The notes beneath the pieces are model-generated. The model made no database searches. It was given only the letters and a program-made list of their open reading frames with translations, and was not told where the DNA came from. Shown in pieces: positions 31,473 to 44,500 of a stretch of 64,000 nt of DNA. Position numbers and translations under genes: made by a program. The stretch lies in assembly GCA_030512335.1 (NCBI GenBank), contig JAULSU010000004.1, positions 4,030,001-4,094,000 on the forward strand, read 5' to 3'. How positions within the stretch are numbered: position 1 is the first letter of the stretch; each line of letters starts with the position of its first letter. Origin of the DNA: Immersiella caudata (taxonomy: Eukaryota > Ascomycota > Sordariomycetes > Sordariales > Lasiosphaeriaceae).

Positions 31473-33975
31473 TCACCGTATGTCCCACTGATTGTCGTCT
31501 GCCACGTCGTAGTCCATGTAGTTGTGATCAGCAGGGCGTTCGAGCGTTATGTGAACGTCCTTATCGCTGCTAACGCTGTCGCCCCTGCTTCTCTTTGCTA
31601 CGCCATCTTCAGAATTGTTGGCTTGCTGCTGCTGCTGTTGCAATAGCCCGATATTGGGCTGCTTTCCGGCGCTTCCTTGGCTGCCGAGGTAGAAATCTCG
31701 CGTCGAGGCGTCATGACTCAAGGCGCCCGGCGTTCCAGGCGTAGACGCCGACGGTGTCGAGGTTCCGCCAACCCAAGACGGCTCAACTTGGCCGTCAATG
31801 CCAGGAATCGTCTTCGCCCCAAGGCTGTAGAAGAACTTCTCAGCAGTCTTACGGTCCTTGAACGTAATTTCTGCTGATGATGTGGTGGTTTGTATATCCG
31901 TGAACTCGCCAATACCCTGGGACGTCGCGTCAGTTGCCAAGCCGCAGCCAAACTCAGGAGGAATATGGTCAACTTACGAAAAGAAACTGCCTGAGCGTCT
32001 CATCTGTGTCGGACACCGTAAAGTCAGCACCGACAACCTTGACCCTCTTGGGTCTATTGTCCAGCGAATACGCTGCATAAGCCGCATGCTGGCCACCGCG
32101 TCCCCGAAAACCTCCGCGGAATGCCCCTCGCGGCGCATATCCTCGCGCGCGGTAGTAACCTCCCCTTCCCCTACCCCTTCCAAAGCCGCCTGTTGAGTCC
32201 CATGCCGAAGCCTCTTCAGTCTCATCGGGATTCAGCCCCAGCTGCTTCGCTTCGGCCTCCAACTCCGCCAACTTGGCACGTAGTGCTTCCGATTGACTCA
32301 CTGCTTTCGACGCAATTCCCCCATCCTCTCCAATATGAGTACCACCAGTCTTTTTAGTCAATTTAGCCTGGAGCGCCGCCTTCGTCTCTCGCTGCTTGGC
32401 AAGGAGCTCCTGCTGTCTTCTCTCAATCTCCTGCTGTTGGCGCTCAACTTCTTGGAGCTTCCTCATCTTCTCTTCATGAGCCTTCTGCGCCTCCTCTTGC
32501 TTATGTAGAAACTCTTCCATTTCGGCGGGGGTCTCAGCATCTCCAGAACCGGCGATTGAATCCGCCTGCCCGTTTGCAGAGACAGGAGGCAGCAACGACT
32601 CCTCGTCCTTGAGCCAGAAGACTTTGACAAAACGGTTCTCAAAAATGACTTTTGGTGACTTGTATGCCGCATTCGCTGCGGCCCAATTGTCAAACTTGAC
32701 AATTGCTAGCCGCTTGTACGGCTGCATAGAGACCTCAACGATGTTGCCAAATTGGGAGAAAAATCCCCTGACCTGTTCCTCGGTGAAATTTTCCTCGGGA
32801 ATGCTCTCGACCACAATCGTCGACTTCGTCTTGTCATTGACAGGCCCGTCGGCGGAAAATGGTGCCCGGGGCCGTCGCTTCTGTCCCCCTCTACCTCTCC
32901 CGTGATGGCCTCTTTCTGGCGAGAAGCGTTGAGGCGCCATCATATTTGGCATGCTGAAAGGCCCGGGCATCATAAGTGCGTTCGCAGGATCGTACTCTGC
33001 CCAAAAGTCAGCCACATACTCACCGCCCCTTGACGGATCAACAAACCTTCAACACCCTGAAGCTGGCCCATCGCCTGACCGCCAAAGAGCGCGGTGGGAT
33101 ACACCGGGTCGTCGCCATGCTGAAACATGCAGGTATTCCCCCTCGCGCAAAATCCCTTGGTATCGTAGTCCCGGCATCGCTGCCTCCTTCTTCCTGGTGG
33201 TGGTTGCGGTGAAAACATGTTTCCCGGAAACCCACCCATCTTCATGAAAGCATTGAAGGCCGCAGTTGCATCAAAGTGGTCAGAGAGGCCTGGGACCTGT
33301 GGCACCTGGCCGGCCGTCTCCCAAGCTGGCCCTATCCCGTTGTCGGCTTTTCCGCCACGCCCCTTCCGACCATTCTTAATAGGCCGCTTTCCGGGGCGCG
33401 TGCCGCTGTCAGGTGCTCCCTGTGAAGATTCGGCATCTGCGCTGTCGTTCCATCCTCGCTTCCTGCCTTTCTGAGGGACCGCAGGTGCTGAGGCTTGACC
33501 CATCGTCACGTCGTCGTCGTAGGAGAGCCCCCCAGAGGAGAGTGGAATCGGAGGTTGTTGCGGAAATGCTACCGGGGCCGGAGCTCGCTTCGAAGGCGGA
33601 GGGGGCGCGCCGGGAAGGTAGGATTTGTACGCGATTGTTTCGAAGACATCGTTCACGAACGCCGCAGGATCTGCGCATATATCGTTAGCGACTAGCCGCA
33701 AGTAAGAAAATCCAACGACTAGCACAGCACCTTCTTTCAGGAAGTCTGGAATCTCGCTCTCGCAGAGCCTGCGAACATCCGTAATATCGCCATCGTGTCC
33801 CAGCAGCGCAAGCACGTAATCAGCGAGCACGTCGGCGTCGGCGTCGGAACTGTAGCGCGTCAAGGTCAGTTGTCAGCGGCATATCGAGGAAACTTGGGCA
33901 AGCAACATACGTATTCTCAATGCGCTTGACAATCCACCTCTTGAGATGCGGCGCATCCTCGTCCGAGTACAACAT
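31473..33975 (-). CDS. rmn1: RBM26/27-type RNA-binding protein (Rmn1-like)
   Basis: Five exons: 33911-33975, 33731-33849, 33047-33670, 31978-32996 and 31473-31916. Introns of 61, 60, 50 and 61 nt keep frame throughout, giving 756 residues. Domain order: an N-terminal PWI-like helical domain (LKRWIVKRIE ... DVLADYVLALL, residues about 9-60); a Pro/Gly-rich linker; a CCCH zinc finger (C-x8-C-x5-C-x3-H in CRDYDTKGFC...CMFQH); an RRM (STIVVESIPEENF ... LAIVKFDNW); a Glu/Gln-rich coiled coil; RGG/RGR repeats; and a second degenerate RRM (RVKVVGADF ... AEITFKDRK). This is the layout of human RBM26/27 and fission-yeast Rmn1, which work with the Red1/Mtl1 (NURS/MTREC) machinery that sends nuclear RNA to the exosome. 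The start at 33975 follows family length; no upstream in-frame ATG remains open. Confidence 0.88.
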
Positions 33976-34625
33976 CTCCACCACAGAACTGGAGAAAATT
34001 AGGACTGTATCATCAAATATACGAAGCAGGGATCATGGCTGAGGAGAAAATAGGTATCAAAAAGTATGAGCGGAAAGAAGTGCGCTCTCCATTTGTTACG
34101 ATTGGGTTCCCAGAATCGAGTTCGCCAGCCAGCCGCGTAAAGTTTCTAAAGCCCGAGGAGGGTTTTGGACACAGTGCGGTATTTTCGCACTGTACGGGGG
34201 GTGGGGGGGTTTTGAAAACCTGATAATCTACAGGTCCAGCGGACGACTTTGGCTTGTCCAAGATTCAGATATATTCCCTTGCATCGTACTTAGGTAAGTT
34301 AATATCTCGCTTGCTCTCAAAGATCAGGCTGAAAAGTAAAACTTTGTTCGCGTTCACTTGTGCAGACTGGCTCAGTTGGTCATTCTCATGCATGTAAATC
34401 ATTTCTACGTTCCTACAAGACAAGCAGGCCAAATGAACTATAGGAAAGGAAGCCAGTATGCCATTTAGCCTCTATAAGCCATGGCTTTTTGTGCCGTCAA
34501 CCTTCTTCCTGTTCAACCCGTCTCCAACACCTCTAGCCCAAATCTAGGACAACGCGAAGAGCGTGCCGATCGTGTGGCGTCGAGGGCACGAAGTACGGAC
34601 CTTCCACACCTCTGGCGAACATTGC
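33976..34625. other. Intergenic, Rmn1-like promoter with hairpin and G-run
   Basis: 650 bp between eEF2 (3' end) and the Rmn1-like start. Contains a perfect 8-bp inverted repeat and G-rich run (listed separately). No gene seen. Confidence 0.5.
34171..34220. repeat. Hairpin, G-run and palindrome cluster
   Basis: ACAGTGCG (34171-34178) and CGCACTGT (34186-34193) form a perfect 8-bp stem with a 7-nt loop. It is followed by a run of 13 bases that is all G except one T (34196-34209) and the 13-base near-perfect palindrome GGTTTTGAAAACC (34208-34220). Together these could be a transcription-end structure or a small relic; function not known. Confidence 0.6.
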
Positions 34626-37503
34626 TTAGAGCTTGTCGTAGTACTGCCGCAATGGTTAGCAAATCCGCCGATATATCTCGAGACAAACAAGTACTTACGT
34701 TCTCGACGCCAGGAACCTCGACCTTGAGACCCTTGCGCTTGCGCATCTCCTGCACAATGGCGCCAACCTTGCTAGTAGCATCCAGAGCAGAGCCACCAGG
34801 CAGAATCTGCCAGTGGTCGAAGACGGACTGGGGGAAAGCCTGGCCGGAGGTGCCAGCACGTAGATCACCGTTGAAGCCGAAAGACTCCATGACGGGGAGG
34901 TAGGCCTTGATGGTGAAGAGAGGAGTACCGGGGCGCTGCTCCTCAGCGAAGACGTGGCCTCTGCGGCGGGTGAGCACACCGTAGACACCGCCCATGGCGG
35001 ACTCGGGAACTTGGATTTCGACCAAGAAGACGGGCTCGAGAAGGGCGGGCTTGGCGAGGAGGGCGGAGGCGTAAAGGACACGACGAGCGGTAGGGATGAC
35101 CTGGCCACCACCACGGTGGATAGCATCGGCGTGGAGGGTAACATCAAGGATGTTGAAGCGGATAGAGCGCATCGGCTCCTCGCCGAGGGGACCCTCGCGG
35201 GTGGCCCACTGGAAACCGGAGACGACGGAGTCCTTGATTTCCTGGAGGTACTGGACGGCCTTGGTCTGGTCGACCAGCAAGTTGGCGCCGTTGGTGTCGG
35301 GGCCGAAAGCCCAGATCTTGCGGGCATCGGTGACATCCCAGCCGAAGTCATCGGCTAGGATACGGGCACGAGCTTTGATATCGTCACGGGGAGAGATCTT
35401 GCCAGCCTCAATCTCCTTAGAAAGCTCCTCTTCCATGGGTTCAGCAACCATGTAAAGACGATTGTGCTTGTTGGGGGACTTGGAGAGAGCGGTCATGCTC
35501 GACTTCTCGGTGACGGTCTCACGGTACTGGACGACGGGGTCCGAGATGTTGAGAGGGACACCGGCGTGGTCCTCCTCGAGATCCTTCAAGCAAATCTCGA
35601 GATGAAGCTCACCAGCACCAGCAACGACGTGCTCACCAGACTCCGAAGTGTAGGTAAGGACGCAGGGGTCGGACTTGGACAGACGCTTGAGACCTTCGAC
35701 GAGCTTGGGGAGATCCTGGGCGTTCTTGACCTGGACGGAGCGCTGCACGACGGGGGACACGGAGAATTTCATGACCTTGAGGTTGTGGGCGGCGTCGCTG
35801 GTGGTGAGGGTACCAGACTTGAGCAGGAACTGATCGATACCAACGAGACCCACGATGTTGCCGGCAGGCATATCGTCAATGGGCTCGACCTTGCCGCCCA
35901 TCATGAGGACGGTACGCTGGATGGCCTTGATGAAGAGGTCCTCCTTCTTGCCAGGGGTGTAGTTGGGGCCCTGGATGCGGACCTTGAGGCCGGAGCGGAC
36001 GGTACCGGCGAAAACACGACCGAAGGCGTAGAAACGGCCCTTATCGGAGGTCGGCACCATCTTGGAGACGTAGAGCATGAGGGGAGCGGCGGGGTTGCAG
36101 TCACGGATGCCGATGGCAGCCTCGTCATCGAGGGGACCCTCGTACAGCGTCTCGACACGGTACTTTTGGGCGGTGACGGGGGAAGGAAGGTGGAGAATCA
36201 TCATCTCCAACAGGCAGTCGGCAGCGGGGAGGAAAGTCTTCATGACAGCCTTGAGGAGCTGCTTGCCCTCCTTGTCGCGGTCCTCAGGGCCGAGCTTGAG
36301 GTTGAGCTTCTCAAGGAGGTTGGCAATCTCCTCCTTCTTGAAGTTCATCACAGCCGAGAAGATCTTGAAGATGGGGTCCAAGATGAACTGGCAAAAGGCG
36401 CGCTCAAGCTGCTTGCCCTCGTAGGTACCGTTCTTGGTCCACTTCTTGGTGGCAGGGTTGAAGTAGTTGTCGCCCCAGAGACGCTCCATCATCTTGTTGC
36501 GGTCAACACCGAACTTCTTGGCGTAGCGGGTAGCAAACTGGCGGATGGTGAAGGCCCAGCCGTGAAGGCCGGAGCCGAAAGCGACGGTACCCTTGTCTGG
36601 GTAGACCTGGACATCACCGAGGGCCTTGTCGAGGTAGGTGGAGATGATGACGTTGACGGACTCGATGGTACGCGAGAAAGACTGGTACAAGTCCTCCTTG
36701 GAGACCTGGAGTTCGAGAAGGGCGCGGTCGACCTTGTTGATGATGATAACAGGCTTGATGCGCTCACCAAGAGCCTGACGAAGCACGGTCTCGGTCTGGA
36801 CGCACACACCCTCGACGGTGTCGACGACGACGAGAGCACCATCAGTGACACGGAGAGCGGCGGTAACTTCGGAAGAGAAATCAACGTGACCGGGCGAGTC
36901 GATCAGGTTGATCAAGAAGTCCTTGCCTGCAAGCGGTCAGCGGTGTTATTCGGGTTTGCATTGCCGATGGACATATTTACCGTTGGACTTCTGGCCAGCA
37001 ATATCCTTGAGGTCCTCCTCATCGGGGAGGGTTCCGTAAAGAGAGATGGCTGTGGACTTGATGGTGATACCACGTTCCTGCTCGTCCGCACGGGTATCCG
37101 TTGCACGAGCTTCACCTGCCTTTCCAGACGAGATGATACCGGCCTTCGCGAGGAGAGAGTCGGTAAGGGTGGACTTTCCGTGATCGACGTGAGCAATGAC
37201 GGACATGTTGCGCACGTTAGTGGGCTTGTCTGGAGAGGTGTTAGGTCTCGGTCCATGGTGTCGCCAAACGCCGCGCGCGGCATGTGTTCTCTTGGGGACT
37301 TACCCATCAAGGCACGGATCTCGTCGATCGTGAAGCTATAGTAGACAGCGCGATCAGCATCATAGTCGGAGCAGTGGCCATCTTAACTCCGGGCGGGGTA
37401 GCGAGGGGATACGAAACAGAGCTGTGGCAAGCTCTGGAAAGCATCGCAAAGAAGCTACGGTGTTAAGGAATGATAGGTATCGCAGCTCAACTTACTTGAC
37501 CAT
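34626..37503 (-). CDS. EFT2: Elongation factor 2 (eEF2)
   Basis: Five exons: 37496-37503, 37304-37335, 36981-37229, 34699-36926 and 34626-34643. Introns are 160, 74, 54 and 55 nt. The product is 844 residues, the usual fungal length. Exon 1 has only 8 nt (ATG GTC AA) and the last exon only six codons (YYDKL plus stop). Landmarks: MVNFTIDEIRALMDK, the G1 P-loop AHVDHGKST, switch region ERGITIKST, DSPGHVDF, INKVDR, and the domain-IV tip LHADAIHRGGGQ, whose His (near 700) is the one modified to diphthamide. eEF2 is the GTPase that moves the ribosome by one codon. Codon choice is highly biased, which also produces a long chance open frame on the opposite strand. The Neurospora orthologue is known as cot-3. 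Confidence 0.99.
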
Positions 37504-38909
37504 CTTGGCGGTGTTGACGACGACCTGCTAAAATGGGTTTGTTGATGAGAGGATAGAGATGCTTCTGCGGCCGAAGAGATTTTTTTTTCTCTTGGGTGGT
37601 GTAAGGTCGAACGAGCCGAGCGCTGACCAACCAGAGTCTCGGATGTTCTCCAAAGGCGATTAGTTATCTGGCCACGGACCGGATAACAAGATAGCCTGTT
37701 GGAATATGGGTGTGAAGAAGGCGGCAAAGGACGATGGGAGCGTCGCCTTTATTGCGGTTGCGAGGGAGAAAAAGTGAAAACGGCGATGGGAGGGAGGGCC
37801 GAGGGAGGGGTAAAGGTGGATGGCGGATGGTGGGGTCTTTGATATCGATTCTTACCCCTCCATTGGCCCCTGGTCAAAGTTGTGCGCCGGCTGATGCAAC
37901 TGGCGAGCGAGGGTCAAGCCCTGTTTTGCCCCTCCTTCGCCGGGACAGTCGTAGCTGTGTTTCCACCCCAACACCTCTGTAGTCTTCTTAATGAAGGACT
38001 CACGAGTTGACTCACATATTTTCGAGTCTACCTGTATTTTGAAGGAATCTGCTGGCTTTGTAGGTTTGTAGCGGGTCGTGGGATGTCATTTCAGCCAAGC
38101 TGCAGCTGGTTCGCGATCGAGGACTTGGGAGCTTGGACCCTCGCGCCTGACGGACAGGGATGCTGGCTAATGTGATGTTCGGACTGGGTCTACGCTTCGC
38201 TTGCACACAACCCACAAATGTATTGTTTGCAGCACCACGCATGCCCCAGCGTACCAGAAACTACTCTCAGATCTGCAATTTCTTCTGGCGGGGGCTATCT
38301 ATGATACGGAGCATCTTAAATGTGCCTCATAACGGATGGCTTGCGTGGGAAGTGAACCCTTCACTACCCCCATATCCCCGTTAAGTACAAACTCATAACG
38401 GTTGAAAAAACGTTGATCTGAGTGAGGGGTCGCCCGGGAGCTTGGGTATCGTACCAGCAACGCTAAACCAGTGGGGCACGGAAAAAGAAATGTTAGCGAT
38501 GACCTAGGTTGAAGCTCTCATCAGGAATCCAGTTGGAGAGAGCTTCTCGAAACTTGCCACTCATGGCAGAGCCGCAATAGGGAGCTCCACTAAACATTAA
38601 GCTGGGCTTGCTCCTGTTGTTGCTCCCGCTCCAGCTCGAGCTTGACACACACCTCAGCCCTGCGGGAAGTGAGTGACCGGTGTGACTCAGACCGTGGTTT
38701 TATTGCACGTAGGGCCCGAAGTCCCCATCTCCGAAATGGGACATTTAAATCCTAGTTTAAGGGATGTTAGCGGGTTGAGAGACAACTGGTGTCAGAAGCT
38801 TTGCGCAGTTGCCACGCCGATTACCAATGCTGATTGACTGACATGGCTGCCGGCTCGGGTATCTCAAAAACTGTTCAATACAATACAGGACAAGAGGCTG
38901 ACCTTGGTG
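37504..38909. promoter_or_regulatory. eEF2 promoter region
   Basis: 1.4 kb. On the eEF2 coding strand there is a CT-rich tract (purine-rich on + at about 37760-37825), as in many translation-gene promoters. A tRNA-like relic near 38430-38480 is too weak to call. No protein gene seen. Confidence 0.5.
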
Positions 38910-41014
38910 TCATTTCCCCCACACATTCTGGAATCCTTCGGCTCCGGTGTAATTCACACTCTTCCCAGGCTCGTCATCCTCATCACGCCGACCCCACTGC
39001 CCTGACTCTTCCCCCACGGGGCTCTCATGGTCACCCAGTTGGCCGGGACTCAGCCGACCGCCTCCTTCCGCGTTCTGCTGGGGCTTGTGCGACCCTGTCT
39101 CTGTGTCGACCTTGAAGTCATCTTCTGTGATTACTGGATGTGTGCCGACCGTGGGACCATACGCAATTTCCAATGGGTCGGCTCCATGCTCCTGTGTCGA
39201 GCTTGATGCATTGGCTGCCCTCTCCTTCTTTTTCCCCTTATCATCAACGCCAGCCTGCGGTCCTTCCGGGGCACGCTTTCTCCGCCTGTCCATAGGTGCG
39301 TCTGGGTTGAGGGTGGGCGTGGAGCTGGATGACGAGCGGTTGTAAACACTCCCAGTTGGTGTGTGCTGGTAAAGACTCGGATGCGGTGACATGTATCGCG
39401 CACTGGCTGGTTCGCTTGCTGTAATGACAGGATACTGTATGGGTGTCAGTCTGCGAATCAGGGCTTCTGATGATGTGGAGAACATAAGACCTACGTTCCA
39501 ATCCCCGTACTCGAGTTTCCTAGCGTTCTCGTACAGCAGCTCTTCGTCAGGATCAAGAATTAGCTCCTCCATATCGTTATGATGTGGCGATTGAGACTCG
39601 CTCCTCCTGCTCGGGCCGCCATTTCCACCCAACAGGGGCGTTGTTTGGTTGATTTCGTCCGGTCTCGGGATCCAGTACTTCGCTTTTCCTCCTCGCTCAT
39701 ACCGCATACCAGCCTTGAGCCGCGCCAGTCGGGACCGCGATGCCTCGTGTGCCATGATCTTGTCGCCAGAGTCGAAGACACGGTACCCATATTTGTCACC
39801 CTTGAAGGTCTCTTTGGAATCTTGAATGAGATCACGGATACCGAACGCATCTCTCGCTGCATACTGCACGGGCATCCGCGCTGAAGCAATCCTGTTGTCC
39901 GCAAAGTCGTGCCACGAGAACGCATACCAATGCGCAATGGCAAATGCAGGCATTTCGACGCAGATCAAAAAGTCCTGAATAGCGGCAGCAAGGTTGTCTG
40001 GGGTATAGCCGTTGACGTCGTCAGGGATCGCTCCGAGCCATACTAATATGGACAAGAAGAAGCCTTGCCAATACGAAGCAAAGATGATAAGCTTGATGCA
40101 AAGGAACTTGGGGACCGGCCGGAAAGGCTTCAGGTCATCGTTCATGCAAACCCAAAACAGCCCAAGAGAGTACAGGCTGATGGTGACGCTCAGGTTGTAG
40201 ATGATGCCACTCCAAAAGTACCCAGAGCTGAGCCCGATGTATCCCTCTTGGTACGTGCCGGTGGCCTTCATGATGACAGCTGCCAGCGCTAGCATCGGCT
40301 TCAGCCATGCGTACTGCAAAATTCCTCGCTTTATGGCCAGAAATGTGTGGGGATCGGAAATATCGACGCGAGGAAGAACGTGGTTCATGGGCCACACGTG
40401 GTGAACGGGTTCTCGGCCATGTGTCATGATAATGAGGGCTCGTTCACCGCTGAGGTAGTTAATTAAGAGCTGGAAGAAGGTGTATATGGTAAACGCCTAA
40501 CACGAGTGAGCATGTTGGAGCGGGGATCCGTCGTGGTTGAGGGAGAGATGGTACCTCGTAAATATCCCGGATGGGGTCGAGGAAGGCCGCTGCCGTGAGG
40601 GAGATCATGCTGACCCAGGACGAGATCGAGTATATCGGCACCCTAATAGCACTTCAGCCGGTAGAACAAACGGGTGAGCACTGCAAACAGGATCGTACAT
40701 GAGCAGAATTCGGACCACATATCGTTGTAATAGTGGCTTTCGGTAGTTTTTGCTGGACCTCGTCAGTCCCCTCGGATGTCCACTTGATACAGAACAGTCA
40801 GATGCTCACGTTTGAAGCCATATAGAACTGATCGGCAGAAAGCAGGTTAGCTTGGAGCTGGGCTGGACATGCGGACAGGGCGTTGGGTTGATACTCACAC
40901 AATAGAGAGCAGTGTCGCGATGATGGACGCGACGCCTGCAATCCACGTTGTAGTTGCAGCGAACTTCTGTCCTGTGCCTCCCGCCATCTCCATGTGCGGT
41001 TGTCTCGCGGACAT
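38910..41014 (-). CDS. hfl1: Hfl1/TMEM184-type multispanning membrane protein (DUF300, OST-alpha family)
   Basis: Six exons: 40899-41014, 40810-40827, 40699-40752, 40555-40642, 39495-40496 and 38910-39434. Introns of 71, 57, 56, 58 and 60 nt keep frame, giving 600 residues. The second exon is only 18 nt. The first 290 residues carry about seven hydrophobic segments with family motifs NYRKPLLQRYVVRILLMVPI, SWVSM, FLDPIRDIYEAF, FWVCMNDDLKPFRPVPKFLCIK and FSWHDF. The rest is a cytosolic, Ser/Pro/Gly-rich tail with poor conservation. In fission yeast the DUF300 protein Hfl1 sits on the vacuole and recruits lipidated Atg8; human relatives are TMEM184 proteins. The 60-nt last intron (39435-39494) has no in-frame stop; it is removed because DWN-YPVI restores the conserved patch. 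Divergent from CSF1. Confidence 0.9.
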
Positions 41015-41507
41015 CCTTGGTTGCTTGTGGGAAGCCGGCGATACTATGGCATCATTCTTCTAGTGGCCTGCTAAGTCGAGTGGTGACGACGGGGAGTTGG
41101 GGGAGTTGTGGGCGGGTGACGTTCTCCACAGGAGTAGCGACCGGGGAGGTACGAAATGCTTGTACTACCCCTGCAACGTGGGGTCAACGTTCGGGCCCAC
41201 ATGCCCCCAACCAACTGCTCCGAGGCTTTGGGACGCGGTGAACGCGACAGGACACTTGACAGCTCCAAGCTGGTGGGCACCGAGCCGACAGAACCTCGAA
41301 TAACGCGGCGTCTGCGACGGCGCTCGACGACGCCCTGCGGTAACCAGACCTGAGCGTGAATTTACTTCTCAATTGGCGTGTCTTTATGGCATATTACCAA
41401 CGCATTCGCCCCGTGCCCTAGAGAACGACGGAATGGAGGAGCGCGCAGCTCGACCCACTGGTGAACAATAGCGACAGTAGGGCGCTGCGGAGGACTAGAC
41501 GCTCACC
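41015..41507. promoter_or_regulatory. Divergent promoter, hfl1 / CSF1
   Basis: A 493-bp spacer between two divergent start codons. No distinct element stands out by eye. Confidence 0.45.
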
Positions 41508-44500
41508 ATGTCTGCAAGTAATGCGGGTACTCCTTTGGATAATGGGCCGGAGTTCAACAGGTAGTCCCCGATGGTTGGCCGCTGTGTTGCGAGGTTCTCG
41601 CGAAAGCTAACTGCCCCGTCGCAGTCTCTTCCTCGGGTCCTTGATAGGATGCGGTGTCCTGTGAGTTCAACTCGGTTGCATCCTGAAATCACTATTGTGC
41701 TAACATGTCAAGATCTGTGGTGTTTCTACTCTATTTCAACAGAGTATTCGCATCGGTCGTCTCCTGGGGAATCCGGACCTGGACATGGCACCAATACCGA
41801 GTCTATATTGACATCCAAGCCTTACAAATATCCCTCCTCGCGGGGCGCATCTTCTTCACTGGTCTCCGATACCACGGCAATAATGAAACGATATTTGTAC
41901 AGAATGGCTACATCACCTGGGCGTATTGGCTGCGTAGGGTGCGCGAGGTGAACATTGAAAAGGGAAAGGTCGCCCAACAGAATTCCGATGCGGCGACGGG
42001 GGAAGTCGCGGCCAAGCTTCCCTGCCGTATTAACATCTCCTTACTTGGTCTAGAGTGGTTCATATACAATCGGACCCCAGCATACGACTCGATCCTGGCT
42101 GGCTTGACGGAGCCAGAGGGCGCAGCAGCCAGCGCTGGGGCAGATGCGGCAGATGAAGAAAAGAACATAGGGGCTCCTCAGAGGTCGAGGAGGAGACAAT
42201 CAACACGATTCGAGCCATCTGAGAATGAAAAGCCTAGTCCTGGCCAGTTCGGCAAACCGGATGCTATGCGAGAGGGGAACAGCCCGGCGTCAGACAGCAC
42301 GAATCGAAGGGCGCCTTCGAGCACGCGCTCTTCCAGCTCAGACAGCAGTAGTCCCGAAGCTGGCTCTCCCGGAGGCTTGGATGGCCTGCCTTTGTTGTTG
42401 CAGTTATATCCAGTCCACTTGTACTGCGACACGGCCGCGGTTGTGGTGGGAAACGAGAACACCAAGTCTGTACTCATCGTCAAAGCAAAGTCGTTCAGCG
42501 GGGAAATAGACGCGTCTGAAACGGAAACACCGGACCCATATCGACAGTTCTACCGGCTCAAATTCCAGCACCCGGTGATCGAGATGAGGGAGAACCAGGA
42601 CTTCCGAGAAGAGCAAACTGATCGCGCCACAAGAGACCAACACACCTCCGCCGGTACAGCTCTACCACAACCGCGGTCTTTTTTACATCAGCAAAAACGT
42701 AGAGCTCTCGGTAAGCTTCGAGATCTGGTCCCCTACTGGCAAAGGTCGGTAGAATCCATCTCGGTCAGCTCCAGCAGGGGCATTGGGACTGCCGCCAGTC
42801 AAGTACCAGGCTCTAGTCACTGGCAAGGTCTATCCCGCTATCTGTACGATGATGCGGACGACTACAAAGCCAGATGGGCATCCTCAGAGTACGCCGCAGT
42901 CCCGACGCTTCTGGACTGCCCCGAAGCCATATTGACGGTCTTTTGGGATGTAGTCGCGAAGGTCCGCGAGAACCCAGAGTCATCGGAAGAAAAGGCCCCT
43001 GATGCTGCCTCCAACATCAACGGTGACGAGCCTCCTGCTTGGGCTATCAACGTGTCGATCAAAGGCGGCTCAGTCATTTACGGCCCCTGGGCGGATAGGC
43101 AGCGGGCCGAGCTGCAGCGAATGTTTGCCCCCAGCCTCTGCAAAGATGCTGTCCCGGCAGCTCGCCTCTCTGTTGGCGCATGGCGTGTGCCTACCCAGTT
43201 CAAGCTCTATGTTGAGCTCGAAGATACCGTCAATATACGCATACCCATCCGAGAGGAGTCCAAAAACTGGAGGTGGAAAGGCAAGGAGCCTGGTCTGAAA
43301 GCCAGCGGTGCTCGCGGTACGCGCAAATCCAGGGGCAAGCCCAAAAAGACTGACAAGCCGGCGGCTGCACATCAAAGACCTTATGGTTGGCTCGACATCA
43401 ATGTTGCTGCCAATGCAACCATATCGTACTCGATGGACATGCTGGCTAATCCCTCGGGATATTCGAACACCCTTAAGCTGGATTTGCCCACCACCGAGAT
43501 ATCAAGCAGCCTCAACCACGAACTTCTCTGGAGATCTGGCCGGCAGAGAATATCTTGCGACCTCTCAAATCCCCTGAAATGGAATGCTCTCCGACAGTGG
43601 CACTTCAACGTTCACAGTGAGGACTTGGAGCTCTTCCTCCTTCGTGATCACGTCTTTCTGTTGATAGACCTGATGGACGACTGGGCAAGCGGGCCTCCAA
43701 CAGACTACCTGGTGTTCACACCGTTCAAGTATCACCTAACCCTCCAGCTTCACAATGTCCGTCTTTACCTCAATGTCAACGATGCCAATATTGTGGATAA
43801 TCCCACGGACATGGAGGATAACTCGTACATCGTCATTGCCAGCCCTCTCCTACAGGCGAAAACATGCATCCCGATCGATACATATCGGCCGAGCAGAAAC
43901 ACCATTCCGTTTGACATCCGAGCAGAAACTGCATCTGTCGATCTCCACGTTCCTCCATGGAATACACAAGCAGCGTTTTTAGTCTCCAGAGAGATCGCCC
44001 ACCTGGAAAACCTCGCCGTGGACGGCAGCTACAACTACAACGCAACAACATCGCCAGCCAACACCGACACTCTAATGCTGAATGTAACTGGGCAATCCCC
44101 GACTGCACATCTTTACGGCTTCGTCGTGCGATACTTCCTGAAGATAAAGGATAACTACTTCGGTGATGATATCCACTTCAAGACACTGGAGGAGTATCAA
44201 GATATGCTGCGTCTAAAAGAAAGCAGCCCAGAGGGCGAGGCGGGCAACAAGCCACCCCCAAAGAAGTCGAATGATCTTGATGTTATCCTCAGCATCAGAG
44301 CAGATGACCCCAAGATACTGCTTCCAGCAAATCTTTACTCCTCCCAGCGCCACATCCAGATTGACACAGCCAGTCTTTCGCTAGATCTTCGCTTTACAAA
44401 CTACTACATGGACATGGACTTGGTTGTTGCTCCCCTCAATCTCTCCCTCGGGAACCTCGAGGCAGGGGCCGAGACGCCGATCACATCGACTTCGAGCACA

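Noticed and set aside
32970..33015. Short 27-nt GTGAGT...CAG intron in the Rmn1-like gene
   Set aside because: Too short for the spliceosome and out of frame. The 50-nt intron 32997-33046 with a GGCTGAC branch point restores frame.
35464..37341. 625-codon open frame on the + strand opposite eEF2
   Set aside because: It mirrors the eEF2 exons exactly, is rich in Gly/Val/Leu/Glu/Asp from the biased eEF2 codons, and has no domain. It is a codon-bias shadow.
38426..38485. tRNA-like sequence on the minus strand (A-box-like TGGTTTAGCG, T-arm-like GGTACGATACC)
   Set aside because: No anticodon arm and no pairing acceptor stem could be formed. At best it is a tRNA-derived relic, too weak to annotate.
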